A stretch of 64,000 nucleotides of DNA, taken from NCBI RefSeq assembly GCF_018882415.1, contig NZ_JACVOL010000001.1, forward strand, positions 186,001-250,000, given 5' to 3'. Shown piece after piece: positions 1 through 8,346 of the stretch. The notes beneath the pieces were generated by a model that worked only from the letters and a program-made list of their open reading frames with translations, did not search any database and was not told the origin of the DNA. This DNA is from Polynucleobacter sp. 86C-FISCH. GTDB taxonomy: Bacteria > Pseudomonadota > Gammaproteobacteria > Burkholderiales > Burkholderiaceae. The position numbers were made by a program, and so were the translations under genes. How positions within the stretch are numbered: the first letter of the stretch is position 1; every line of letters begins with the position of its first letter.

Positions 1-602
1 GCCAACTCAGCCTCTTTAAAGGCATGCGCATCAATATTCCCTTTAGGGAAAAAACGCAAACTATGTGACACACAGCCAATATAGAGGCTCTCCATTAACT
101 TTGGCTCATAACCTTTGCCAATAATAAATTCTGTAGAGCCTCCACCGATATCGATGACCAACCTGTTGCCCTGAACAGCCTGAACCTCATGCGCAGCTCC
201 GATATAAATCAAACGCGCCTCTTCGACACCCGCAATCACTTCAATTGGAAATCCCAATGCAGCCTGCGCATCCTCTACAAATTGCGGAGCATTTTTTGCA
301 ACCCGCAAAGTATTGGTAGCAACCGCTCGAACATTGGAAGGATCAAACCCCCGGATGCGCTCTCCAAATCGTCTAATAGCAACTAAGCCGCGCTGGTAGG
401 CATCGTTGCCAAGCAATTTATTTTCAGTAAGGCCGGCTGCCAAACGAACAGTTTCGCGGAGCGTATCTATGGGGCGCAACTGGGTACCCGAGGGGGTGTT
501 TACCGCCTGAGCAACTAACATACGAAAGCTATTGGATCCTAAATCGACAGCAGCAACAAGCTCTGCGGAGTTTATTAAAGGATCTACGGGATTACTTGCC
601 AA
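1..602 (-). CDS. ppx: Exopolyphosphatase / Ppx-GppA family (5' part only)
   Basis: N-terminal ~200 codons of a Ppx/GppA phosphatase; the gene runs off the left edge. The family removes terminal phosphates from polyphosphate (Ppx) or pppGpp (GppA). Visible ASKHA-fold signatures are AAVDLGSNSFRMLVAQ near the start and LVVDIGGGSTEFIIG around residues 150-165, the two phosphate-binding loops. No ATG fits. I chose the TTG at 602 because AGGA lies 5 nt upstream; an in-frame GTG at 629 is the alternative. Its place beside an alkaline phosphatase and the pst operon fits phosphate metabolism. Ppx is preferred over GppA from context only. Confidence 0.9.
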   Translation of the reverse strand, partial: MASNPVDPLINSAELVAAVDLGSNSFRMLVAQAVNTPSGTQLRPIDTLRETVRLAAGLTENKLLGNDAYQRGLVAIRRFGERIRGFDPSNVRAVATNTLRVAKNAPQFVEDAQAALGFPIEVIAGVEEARLIYIGAAHEVQAVQGNRLVIDIGGGSTEFIIGKGYEPKLMESLYIGCVSHSLRFFPKGNIDAHAFKEAEL

Positions 603-713
603 AATGTTCCTCAATATTGATTGCTGCACTAATTATGTCTATTTTATGTAAAAACAATGACATATTCATGAAATGCACAGCAATGCCCTGTATATAGGGC
701 GCGGAACCTTGGT

Positions 714-941
714 CTAAGCTGCTAAATTTTGCTCTGAACTAGAACAATCGCGGTTACCAAAGCTGCATAAAATACAGCAATCCCCTGATTTAGGCTTCAA
801 AATTGCACTGCATGATCTGCAACGATAAAAATGCTGGGCACCCTCTTCGGAAGTAATGATCTCAGAGGTCTGGCAATGAGGGCAAGTCACAGTAGCTTGC
901 GGATATTGGATAGTCTTATTCACAATGAAATACTGAAGCAA
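714..941 (-). CDS. GDCCVxC-type small zinc-ribbon-like protein
   Basis: A 75-residue Cys-rich protein. CPHC at about residue 20, CRSC in the middle and GDCCILCSFG near the end match the small 'GDCCVxC domain' family, in which some members are selenoproteins; its function is not established. The paired cysteines suggest metal or redox chemistry (inference). The start is TTG at 941, with an in-frame GTG seven codons later and no clear ribosome binding site for either. It lies 45 bp after the MgtC-like gene and may be the last gene of an alkaline phosphatase-mgtC transcript. Confidence 0.75.
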   Translation of the reverse strand: MLQYFIVNKTIQYPQATVTCPHCQTSEIITSEEGAQHFYRCRSCSAILKPKSGDCCILCSFGNRDCSSSEQNLAA

Positions 942-986
942 AATTGTGTCAATAGTATGTCAAATTAAATTGAAAACCAAAGAGCA

Positions 987-1703
987 TCAATCGGTTGTAC
1001 TTGGGCTCCAGAAAGCCTGGGAGACAAATTCTTGATCGGCAATTTTTGCAATCAGACGATCCATTTCATCCCCATCTACGGCTGAGGCAGTTAATACCGC
1101 CTGAATCTCGACATCATCGCTACCGAATTGATGTACTTCAACATCTTGCGTTTGATAACCGGCCCCCTCTAAAGTCTTGATGAATTGCTTAAGCGCCTGT
1201 TTTTGCGCATGCTTTGGGGTAATGATGTAAACCGAGTTTGTCACTTCAACGGAGATGGTATCTAGAGGCTGGCGGTTGATAAAGGTCACTACAGGTCGCA
1301 AAAGAGTATTGGCTGCTAATACAAATATGGTTGCCAACCCAGCCTCTAAAATCAAGTCGGCTCCAGCACAAGCACCTACAGCGCCAGAAGCCCATAAAGT
1401 AGCCGCCGTATTAATCCCTCGGACATTGCCCTCTTCGCGCATGATGACGCCCGCCCCCAGAAAGCCGATACCTGAAACCACATAGGCCATGACATGGACG
1501 GCGCCTTCATGACCCGTAAGTCTATTGGCAGCATCCACAAAGATCGCCGCCCCGATAGCCACCAAAATATTCGTTCTTAAACCAGCAGTTCGTTGGCGAT
1601 ATTGACGCTCTAGCCCGATTAATCCGCCAAAGAAAAAAGCAGCCGTTAGGCTGATTGCAGTATCGGTTAACGATACATAGTTAATGTTGTTCGTAAATTC
1701 CAT
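987..1703 (-). CDS. MgtC/SapB family inner-membrane protein with C-terminal domain
   Basis: 238 residues. The N-terminal ~140 hold the MgtC/SapB membrane region with the conserved GGLIGLERQYRQRTAGLRTN stretch and GIGFLGAGVIM. The C-terminal ~80 residues form a soluble domain of the ACT-like type found in long MgtC proteins. MgtC family members affect Mg2+ adaptation and, in several pathogens, phosphate uptake and F-ATPase activity; the role here is unknown. The start codon lies 8 bp after the alkaline phosphatase stop, so the two are probably co-transcribed and Pho-controlled (inference). A second, shorter MgtC paralogue lies at 6219. Confidence 0.88.
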   Translation of the reverse strand: MEFTNNINYVSLTDTAISLTAAFFFGGLIGLERQYRQRTAGLRTNILVAIGAAIFVDAANRLTGHEGAVHVMAYVVSGIGFLGAGVIMREEGNVRGINTAATLWASGAVGACAGADLILEAGLATIFVLAANTLLRPVVTFINRQPLDTISVEVTNSVYIITPKHAQKQALKQFIKTLEGAGYQTQDVEVHQFGSDDVEIQAVLTASAVDGDEMDRLIAKIADQEFVSQAFWSPSTTD

Positions 1704-1711
1704 AGAGCGAT

Positions 1712-3460
1712 TTATTGTTTTGAGCTAAGACCCAATGACTCTACCATCACCTTAAATACCTCAGTGTTATCCATGAACCCTTTAAATTTGTCTGATCCAG
1801 GGCCGATTGCATTTAACACGGCATCATCGGCAGTATGTACTCCCACCTCATGATGTGATGGCAAATTTCCGCCCACATGAATTGCATCTTCCTGCAATTG
1901 AATGTATTTAGAATTCGCCACAAATTTTCCAGAATCATCTTTTACTGCAGGCACAAACGTACCATCCAGCTTTGGGTGCAAAGTCTCGTAGTGATCCGGA
2001 TAATTGCCATAGAAGAATGCGAGGCGCTTAGAAACGTCAATTTGACTTGGGTAGCCTTGCACATCAGCCTTAGGATAATTAGGATATCCAGCAGCTGCAT
2101 AGACGCCTACTTTTTCACGCAATGGCCCAGGTTTATCATCATGTACTACCCCGCTGATGGAGCCGCTATGAGTGTGATCAGGCGTCACAATAATTAATGT
2201 ATCTGGATTCTTTTTTGCAAAGTCTTTGGCTATTTGCACTGCATTACTTAGCATGATGGTGTCAAACGCCGCTCTCTCCCAATCGAGTGGATGGTTGAAC
2301 TTATCAATTAAAGCAGCCTCCACCATCAGAAAGAATCCATTTGGGTTTCGAGACAGCACTTCAATTGCAGACTGAGTCATTTCGGTGAGATCAGGCTGAC
2401 TTGGGTATTGAGCAACGGTATTCTTTTTGAGAAAGAGACGATCTAAAGACCCATCCATATTGCCCGGATGAAAAACACCAAACAACTTCCTAGTGCTCTT
2501 ATTTTCAGCAGCCGCTACCAACTCTTGCTTTGTAAAAGCGAGCTGATATCCATCAGCTTTGAATATATCCACTAAATTCTTATCGTCTTTACGTTTCGAA
2601 CCCTTTATCGATTGCGGATAAAAATAGGCTGACCCACCACCTAAAATGACTTCTGCGCCACTTTTCAGCAGTTGATCTGCAATGTACTGCTTGTCAGCTC
2701 GACGGCGTGTATGTGCAACCATTGCTCCAGGAGTAGCATCCTGCAATTCCGCGTCTGACACGATACCAACTGACATTTTGGTATTGCGCTTTATAAGTTC
2801 AGTAATGGTTTCTACTTTAGGATGCGATAAGTTATCGCTAGCACGAGATACATAGACACCCATTGCATTAACAGCGGTCTTATGTCCAGTGGTGTAGGCG
2901 CTCATGGAGTTAGCAGAATCAGTGATTAAAGAATCTGAACCAGAAGTCCCAATCATTGCAGTACTGGGCATGTTATCGAAAGCCAATCGACCTTGGTATT
3001 TTCCTTCGCTGATACCTTTTGATAAAACGCGGGCAGCAGTTCGATTGGCGATCGTCATTCCATCACCAACAAATAAGATCACGTTCTTTACTTTTCGCGG
3101 ACCGCTAGCGTAAACATCCCAAGTCACTTTTAACTTTTCTTGCGCAGTACGCGCCACTAGTTCGTACTTGCCTGCTTTTGGCAATTGCACATCTCGATAA
3201 ATTACCGCACTACCTTTGCCATTTTCATCAGAGATAAATTCAGATTTACTGGAGACTAATTTATTAATTGGTAATCCATTTAATTCAATGATGACATCGC
3301 TAGGGATAGCAACCTGATTGAACTCAATCTTGATATCAAATTTTGAACCTGCCAAAATACTCGCTTGATCGATTGGATAGATAGCAGCAGCATGCGCAAA
3401 GCCAGCAATTGATCCCAGCAGAATGAGGGCGAACGATTTAAAAGAATGGAGACTTATCAT
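1712..3460 (-). CDS. Alkaline phosphatase (PhoA superfamily), secreted
   Basis: Hydrolyses phosphate monoesters in the periplasm to release Pi. A signal peptide (hydrophobic core FALILLGSIAGFAHA) is followed by a ~100-residue beta-type domain and the catalytic domain. Visible family motifs: VILFVGDGM (metal Asp), TDSANSMSAYTTGHKT (nucleophile Ser), FNHPLDWERA, IVTPDHTHSG (metal Asp/His) and a C-terminal EVGVHTADDAV (metal His). I use ATG 3460 (582 aa). A TTG at 3490 has GGGAG upstream, but the Pho-box geometry places the transcription start near 3487, which favours 3460. It is followed by the MgtC gene 8 bp downstream. Confidence 0.9.
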   Translation of the reverse strand: MISLHSFKSFALILLGSIAGFAHAAAIYPIDQASILAGSKFDIKIEFNQVAIPSDVIIELNGLPINKLVSSKSEFISDENGKGSAVIYRDVQLPKAGKYELVARTAQEKLKVTWDVYASGPRKVKNVILFVGDGMTIANRTAARVLSKGISEGKYQGRLAFDNMPSTAMIGTSGSDSLITDSANSMSAYTTGHKTAVNAMGVYVSRASDNLSHPKVETITELIKRNTKMSVGIVSDAELQDATPGAMVAHTRRRADKQYIADQLLKSGAEVILGGGSAYFYPQSIKGSKRKDDKNLVDIFKADGYQLAFTKQELVAAAENKSTRKLFGVFHPGNMDGSLDRLFLKKNTVAQYPSQPDLTEMTQSAIEVLSRNPNGFFLMVEAALIDKFNHPLDWERAAFDTIMLSNAVQIAKDFAKKNPDTLIIVTPDHTHSGSISGVVHDDKPGPLREKVGVYAAAGYPNYPKADVQGYPSQIDVSKRLAFFYGNYPDHYETLHPKLDGTFVPAVKDDSGKFVANSKYIQLQEDAIHVGGNLPSHHEVGVHTADDAVLNAIGPGSDKFKGFMDNTEVFKVMVESLGLSSKQ

Positions 3461-3493
3461 GAAGTAAAAATAGTCAAAAAATTTGGGCAAATT

Positions 3494-3527
3494 ACAATAT
3501 CTCCCAAATTCATGACATTCTGATGAC
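3494..3527 (-). promoter_or_regulatory. Pho box and -10 of the alkaline phosphatase gene
   Basis: On the minus strand GTCATCAGAAT is followed directly by GTCATGAATTT (3527-3506): two units 11 bp apart, as PhoB sites have. A TATTGT hexamer (3499-3494) lies about 10 nt after the second conserved heptamer, replacing a -35 element as in PhoB-activated promoters. The PhoB and PhoR genes lie about 4 kb away in this window. Confidence 0.65.
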
Positions 3528-3544
3528 CCTTGATATTACCTGTC

Positions 3545-4987
3545 TTACAAAGCTGTTTTTTTCTTTGCTGCTTTCAATTTTCCAGATTTGACAGCTTTAC
3601 AAAACTGCTCATAATCTTTCATATTCTGCTTTGCATAAGACTTTGCAAAAGCATATAAAGCCTCATTTAACCCATCAGATTGACCACAATATCCCGCAAT
3701 CATGGCGGCATCACCGGAACGTGCATGACCCAAGGCCAGAGCCCAGCCAAATAACTTTGCATAGTCTGGGAATGTTTTTAAAGTCACTCCACCGCTGCCA
3801 ACTCCAATACCGCCCTTCATATCTCGTAATTGACGCAGATAGAAGCCCTGGCTTTTATTGATATCGTATTGAACTGCCCCGTAGTTTAAAAAGATATCGG
3901 GCGCACCCTGCAATAAACGTTGACCCGCTACCACTCTCTGCCCCATATCGCGATAGATGGATTCACCAAGATATGGACTTAAGACAGATCGCTGGGCTTC
4001 CTTATATTGAAGAAATAAAGGGTCCTCCCCACTATCGCCCTCGAAATATAAAACCATACAATTAGTACCGACGCTACCAACCCCCACAACCTTTCGGGCA
4101 AAATCTTTTAAGGAATAGCGCTGAAATAGTATTTTCCTATCAGCCAGCAGGCTACTGGCGTAATTAAGTAAGGCTTTATCAATTAAAGATATCAGAGAGG
4201 TGCCGTAGGCATCTTTTTTAAAATGCTCAATCAATGGGGGCCTGTTGATAATTTTTCGATTCTTCCCCACTAAAGTCGTCAAGCTCTCTAGCACTTGTAT
4301 ATTGCCCTGCCCTTTAGTTTCCCTTAAATACACATCCAATTTCTTCTGGTGCTCTTTACTAAAGTGCTTGCGAATATCTTTTTCGCCGATAAACTCCTGT
4401 GCCAAATCTAAATACGGCATTTTTGCGTATTGCTCAATACGCTTTTGATATTCAGATGTAATCTGATAAACCAATTTTTTACCCAATGCTTTATTGCCAC
4501 CCATGCTATCTGAGGCAATTAATGCACTAGCAACCAAACGTTTGATATCCCACTCCCAGCTTCCCGGCAAAGTCTCATCAAAATCATTAATACCAAATAC
4601 CAAGCGGTGCTCAGCGGTACCAAATAATCCAAAATTGGATACGTGCATATCACCACAAAGCTGGACAGTGATATTAGTGGTCGGCTGATTAGCAAGGTCT
4701 TGCGCCATGATGGCGGCACCGCCACGATAAAAAGCAAAGGGCGATTGCAACATGCGTTCATAACGAATTGGAATCAAAGATTCGATACGTTGTTTGGCTT
4801 GCGCCTCTAATATTTGTATAGGATCAATGCGATTTTTAGGGGGCGTATATATCCCTTGGTCTGCAATACTCACCACCTTGCGTAATGCCTTGCCATCTGC
4901 CATACGCCTCTTGATACTTGGACGCGGGTCCTTAAAGGACTCTACCGATCTCAAAACAGCAAATTGTGGTTTCTTCTGGGAGGGCAT
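3545..4987 (-). CDS. DUF2252 family protein
   Basis: 480 residues matching the DUF2252 family, whose fold resembles aminoglycoside-phosphotransferase-like kinases; no established function. Kinase-like segments include TVQLCGDMHVSNFGLFG (around residue 110, catalytic-loop-like HxxN) followed by LVFGINDFDETLPG (DFD). The C-terminus is Lys-rich (KLKAAKKKTAL), with no signal peptide, so it is cytoplasmic. It reads toward the alkaline phosphatase promoter but stops 18 bp before that Pho box. Activity on a small phosphorylated substrate would fit the neighbourhood but is inference only. Confidence 0.85.
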   Translation of the reverse strand: MPSQKKPQFAVLRSVESFKDPRPSIKRRMADGKALRKVVSIADQGIYTPPKNRIDPIQILEAQAKQRIESLIPIRYERMLQSPFAFYRGGAAIMAQDLANQPTTNITVQLCGDMHVSNFGLFGTAEHRLVFGINDFDETLPGSWEWDIKRLVASALIASDSMGGNKALGKKLVYQITSEYQKRIEQYAKMPYLDLAQEFIGEKDIRKHFSKEHQKKLDVYLRETKGQGNIQVLESLTTLVGKNRKIINRPPLIEHFKKDAYGTSLISLIDKALLNYASSLLADRKILFQRYSLKDFARKVVGVGSVGTNCMVLYFEGDSGEDPLFLQYKEAQRSVLSPYLGESIYRDMGQRVVAGQRLLQGAPDIFLNYGAVQYDINKSQGFYLRQLRDMKGGIGVGSGGVTLKTFPDYAKLFGWALALGHARSGDAAMIAGYCGQSDGLNEALYAFAKSYAKQNMKDYEQFCKAVKSGKLKAAKKKTAL

Positions 4988-5083
4988 GGGTTACCTAGCT
5001 AAAGGGTATACCCAACGATATTAACGCCTATATAAATAATGGACTCAAATTAGGGAAATACCACAGGCTGAGACGGTCTATTC

Positions 5084-5581
5084 CTAGTTAAATCGATGAT
5101 GAATAGAATGCAATTCTTCTTTAATCTGCAAATGATCTAATTTTTCTACTGGGAGATCAATCAGCAGTTCAATACGGTTACGTAAACCCATTTCAACTTT
5201 TCTAAAAGCATCCCACATATCATGCTCGCTGCCATCGACCGCAGCTGGGTCCATGAACCCCCAATGAGCAGTTGTAGGATGGCCAGGCCAATATGGGCAC
5301 TCTTCGCCAGCAGCAGAATCGCAAACGGTGATGATGAAATCCATATGAGGAGCATCTTGTCGGCCAAACTCATCCCATGTTTTGCTTCTCAGCAATTCAA
5401 GCGGATAACCCATCTCCCTTGCAAGTTTTAATGCGATTGGATGTACAAATAATTTTGGCTGCGAGCCTGCAGAATATCCAATAAAGCGCCCATGACTAAG
5501 CGTAGTGGCAAGCGCCTCCCCCAAAATTGAACGCGCTGAATTACCAGTACAGAGAAAGAGAATGTTGTAAGGTCGAGTCAT
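5084..5581 (-). CDS. arsC: Arsenate reductase / low-molecular-weight protein tyrosine phosphatase family
   Basis: 165 residues with the LMW-PTP P-loop CTGNSARS (Cys11) at the N-terminus. Two further cysteines, Cys87 and Cys95 in TVCDSAAGEECPYWPG, suit the disulfide relay of thioredoxin-type arsenate reductases, and SAGS/HP motifs around residues 38-48 are typical of the group. It would reduce arsenate, a phosphate mimic that enters through Pst, to arsenite. No arsR or arsenite pump is adjacent, unlike classical ars operons. Placement in a phosphate island suggests protection when Pst is induced (inference). A 57-codon ORF ends 12 bp upstream. Confidence 0.85.
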   Translation of the reverse strand: MTRPYNILFLCTGNSARSILGEALATTLSHGRFIGYSAGSQPKLFVHPIALKLAREMGYPLELLRSKTWDEFGRQDAPHMDFIITVCDSAAGEECPYWPGHPTTAHWGFMDPAAVDGSEHDMWDAFRKVEMGLRNRIELLIDLPVEKLDHLQIKEELHSIHHRFN

Positions 5582-5593
5582 CAGCTGGTGATT

Positions 5594-5767
5594 TCAAATG
5601 ATTTCGTCAAGTCGCAATGTATATTTTCTATCCAGTAGAAAATGATTTATTTTTGGATCTCTTAATGAAGTGCCCTTAGGGTCACATTCTTTCGAACCTA
5701 CGAAGGATTTCTCTTGCACTTCATTTCTAAATACATCCGATAAATATTTAGTGAGCTTGTGATTCAT
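5594..5767 (-). CDS. Possible small protein upstream of arsC (57 aa)
   Basis: An ATG-initiated ORF of 57 codons (begins MNHKLTKYLSD, ends TLRLDEII) fills the space before arsC and ends 12 bp before its ATG. It is charged and soluble, with no motif I recognise. The upstream AGAAAG is a weak ribosome binding site, and rare AGA/ATA codons leave open that it is chance. If real it would be the leader gene of the arsC transcript. Confidence 0.35.
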   Translation of the reverse strand: MNHKLTKYLSDVFRNEVQEKSFVGSKECDPKGTSLRDPKINHFLLDRKYTLRLDEII

Positions 5768-5846
5768 GAGATTTTCTTTCTAAGAAATAATGAATATCGA
5801 CATCCTAGGCTTTATTTATTTCACTTTTATTAACAACCTAGGCAAG

Positions 5847-5870
5847 AAAAAACCCAGCACGTGCTGGGTT
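5847..5870 (-). terminator. Rho-independent terminator of the 30-aa gene
   Basis: A perfect 20-bp palindrome (AACCCAGCAC/GTGCTGGGTT, 5851-5870) is followed on the minus strand by a run of T (5852-5847). It lies about 80 bp downstream of the 30-codon gene at 5950-6042 and reads in the same direction. Confidence 0.8.
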
Positions 5871-5949
5871 GTGAAGGAAACATACACTTTATCTTGGCCG
5901 GATACTCCCCGACAATTCAATGTAATTTAAGGTTGTGTCACTATGATGA

Positions 5950-6042
5950 CTAACTTCCTAGTTGATGTCTTGCATAACGATTGACATAAGCAGCTTTCGC
6001 TTCATTCCATGCTTGCCACATACGTAATATTAATTTTTTCAT
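5950..6042 (-). CDS. Small basic protein, 30 aa
   Basis: ATG ORF of 30 codons encoding a Trp- and Arg-containing amphipathic peptide (MKKLILRMWQAWNEAKAAY, then NRYARHQLGS). AAGGA lies 6 nt before the ATG, and a strong terminator of its own follows at 5847-5870, so this looks like a genuine monocistronic small gene. The basic helix resembles other very short proteobacterial proteins (DUF1127-like in flavour), but I cannot assign a family. It is transcribed away from the MgtC gene at 6219. Confidence 0.6.
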   Translation of the reverse strand: MKKLILRMWQAWNEAKAAYVNRYARHQLGS

Positions 6043-6218
6043 GTTGCATCCTTATGGTGAAAGATTTTTTTGCACAACTCTATCTTGTAGAGATGTGATT
6101 CTTACTGCAACTCAATTATTCACGCGGCAAGTGACAAGGTGAAGACGCTTTTGTGACCGAATGATGTGGCTGAGATACACTGAGTGATACATCAATGCAT
6201 ATCCAATAAGGAAATGAC

Positions 6219-6695
6219 ATGCTCGATTGGAATCTCTACGGAACTATTGCACTTCGCCTGGCTTTAGCTTTATTAGTCGGAGCTATTCTTGGGCTCAATC
6301 GCTGGTTGCACCATAAATCAGCTGGAATTCGCACACACTCTTTAGTAGCCATTGGCGCTGCAACAGCCGTAATGCTCATCAGCGACTTTGTGCAAGACGA
6401 TGCTCAATCAGTGAGTCGCGTCCTTCAGGGCCTGATTACTGGATTAGGATTTTTGGGTGCCGGAGTCATTATTCATGAGCAACGGTCTCAAAGAGTCCAC
6501 GGCCTTACTACTGCCGCCAGCCTTTGGGCATGCGCCCTCATTGGGGCAGCCTTTGGAGCCGGACAATTTGCGCTTGGGGGGCTCTCTTTAGGGGCTATTT
6601 TGGTTACTTTAGCCCTTGGTGGACCGCTGGAAAGGCTGGTTGCTCAGCTCAGTGGCGTCAAAAGAGGCTCCGAAATTTCGGGGGATCCTGACTAA
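6219..6695 (+). CDS. MgtC/SapB family protein, short form
   Basis: 158 residues with four to five predicted membrane helices and the family motifs GAILGLNRWLHHKSAGIRTH and GLGFLGAGVIIHEQ. It lacks the C-terminal soluble domain of the paralogue at 987-1703. The start is supported by AAGGA 6-7 nt upstream. The usual GLER is replaced by GLNR. The gene stands alone; downstream is a 66-codon ORF. The role is not known, and the family is linked to Mg2+ or phosphate limitation. Confidence 0.88.
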   Translation: MLDWNLYGTIALRLALALLVGAILGLNRWLHHKSAGIRTHSLVAIGAATAVMLISDFVQDDAQSVSRVLQGLITGLGFLGAGVIIHEQRSQRVHGLTTAASLWACALIGAAFGAGQFALGGLSLGAILVTLALGGPLERLVAQLSGVKRGSEISGDPD

Positions 6696-6778
6696 AACCC
6701 ACTTAAACAGTCAAAAAATGCAGTTTTGTCATATTACTTTGCTAGCATTAGTCATCCCAACAATGACAATCAAATGCC

Positions 6779-6979
6779 ATGAGTGAATATAGATACGCAG
6801 ATGCAGTAAAACAGCTACAGGAAAGTGGTGCTATTGGCCTGGTGGACCTGAAAAGTCTTCCTCACGAGGATCTTGTAGAGCTTTTTGAAGAAATCAAAGT
6901 TTGGTGCCTATACGCCGGCGGCAAAACTGAAAAACTTCCTAAAGAGTCTAAAAAGAAGAAGAAAAAGAAAAAAGATTAA
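6779..6979 (+). CDS. Hypothetical small protein with poly-Lys C-terminus
   Basis: 66 residues: an acidic/helical body (ADAVKQLQESGAIGLVDL, then LVELFEEIKVWCLYAGG) ending in KESKKKKKKKKD. I do not recognise a family. No good ribosome binding site is visible before the ATG. It converges on phoR with only 3 bp between stop codons; the A-rich coding strand of its tail gives phoR a long T-rich run just past its stop. The body looks protein-like, so I regard it as probably real. Confidence 0.55.
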   Translation: MSEYRYADAVKQLQESGAIGLVDLKSLPHEDLVELFEEIKVWCLYAGGKTEKLPKESKKKKKKKKD

Positions 6980-6982
6980 ATC

Positions 6983-8281
6983 TTAGGGCGCAATCCGCTC
7001 TTTTGGAAAGCGCAGTATGAAAGTACTGCCCTTGCCTGGCGTACTTTCAATAATGAGTTGAGCTTGATGGCGACTTGCAATATGTTTAACAATTGCCAAA
7101 CCCAATCCTGTTCCACCTGTATCCCTTGAACGACTCCTATCGACACGATAAAAACGTTCAGTGAGTCTTGAGAGATGCTCAGAGGCGATACCAGGACCAG
7201 TATCTGTTACAGAAAACTCACCAAACCCTTCAGCATTAATATCCCACTTCACATTGATCGAACCAATGTCTGGGGTATAACGAATTGCATTTGAAACCAA
7301 ATTACTAAATGCAGAGAGTATTTCTCTTTCATCTCCCAATATGGAGCATTGATTGAGCACTTCAAAACTAAAACTGTGTCTACCTTGAGACAAGGCTTCA
7401 GCATCATTTCTAATTAAAGCCATCAACATTTCAGGATTAATGACTTTGCTCGCCGCAGGCAATGAATTGGCCTCTAAATTGGCGAGGGTTAATAAATCCT
7501 CAACCAAACTTTTCATGCGTTGAGCTTGAGACATCATCATGTCAAAGTACTGATCACGTTGACCCTTCTCAAGATCTAAGGTTTGGACTGTCTCCAAAAA
7601 CCCCATGAGGACAGTGATAGGCGTTCTCATCTCATGCGAAACGTTTGCAACGAAATCTCGTCGCATTGCATCTGCTTTTTGAAGGTCGGTGACGTTTTGA
7701 ACTAGTAATAAGTGGCGCTGGTTACCGAATGGAAATAATTGCAACATGAGACTCAGGCTACTACTCGGCCCCATTCTTTCGAGAAGCAAGGGTTCATCAA
7801 AGTTACGCTTATTGATGTATTGAATGAATTCTGGACGACGAATGAGGAAGTTAATTCGCTGCATTACATCTCGCTTGAAGTTCAGCCCAAAAAAACGTTC
7901 TGAAATCGCATTGCACCATTCAATTTGATCGTTTTCATCTAACATCAAAATGCCGTTAGGGGATGCCTGAAAAGCCTCAATGAAACGATTATGCTGCTGC
8001 TCAACAGTTCGCATCTTTTGCTTCAAAGCTTTGACTAATCGCTGCAACCTAAATAAAACTTCTTCCCAAAAGCCGCTGGGTAAAGACATGCTCTCCAGTG
8101 AGTCCGATTGAATACTTTTTTCCAGGCGGGCTAGATTGATGTAGGAGTACACCAGAGGGATAGATAGCAGCGCAATCGCCGAGAAGATAGCCCATTGTGC
8201 GCCCCAGTTATAAAGGACTATTAATGCGACTATAAATGCGAGGCAAATAAGAAAGAAAAAGCGGGTTAAGGCAGAAATCAT
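6983..8281 (-). CDS. phoR: Phosphate-regulon sensor histidine kinase PhoR
   Basis: 432-residue membrane kinase. Two N-terminal helices (about 8-25 and 31-49) are followed by a PAS domain (about 100-200), HisKA with FVANVSHEMRTPITVL (His216 the likely phospho-acceptor), and an ATPase domain with the N-box region SNAIRYTP, DTGPGIASEH and GTGLGLAIVKH. It phosphorylates PhoB under Pi limitation and is held off by Pst/PhoU when Pi is abundant. It lies 65 bp after phoB and is the last gene of the pst-pho run. Confidence 0.97.
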   Translation of the reverse strand: MISALTRFFFLICLAFIVALIVLYNWGAQWAIFSAIALLSIPLVYSYINLARLEKSIQSDSLESMSLPSGFWEEVLFRLQRLVKALKQKMRTVEQQHNRFIEAFQASPNGILMLDENDQIEWCNAISERFFGLNFKRDVMQRINFLIRRPEFIQYINKRNFDEPLLLERMGPSSSLSLMLQLFPFGNQRHLLLVQNVTDLQKADAMRRDFVANVSHEMRTPITVLMGFLETVQTLDLEKGQRDQYFDMMMSQAQRMKSLVEDLLTLANLEANSLPAASKVINPEMLMALIRNDAEALSQGRHSFSFEVLNQCSILGDEREILSAFSNLVSNAIRYTPDIGSINVKWDINAEGFGEFSVTDTGPGIASEHLSRLTERFYRVDRSRSRDTGGTGLGLAIVKHIASRHQAQLIIESTPGKGSTFILRFPKERIAP

Positions 8282-8346
8282 ATTGCAATGTTAGACCATC
8301 TCAAGGACAACCTTGAAATGGCCGTAAAAAGCCTGGAAAATCGGCT

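Noticed and set aside
5805..5844. Two CCTAGGC copies before the 57-codon ORF
   Set aside because: A 7-bp direct repeat is too short to separate from chance, and no promoter elements line up with it.
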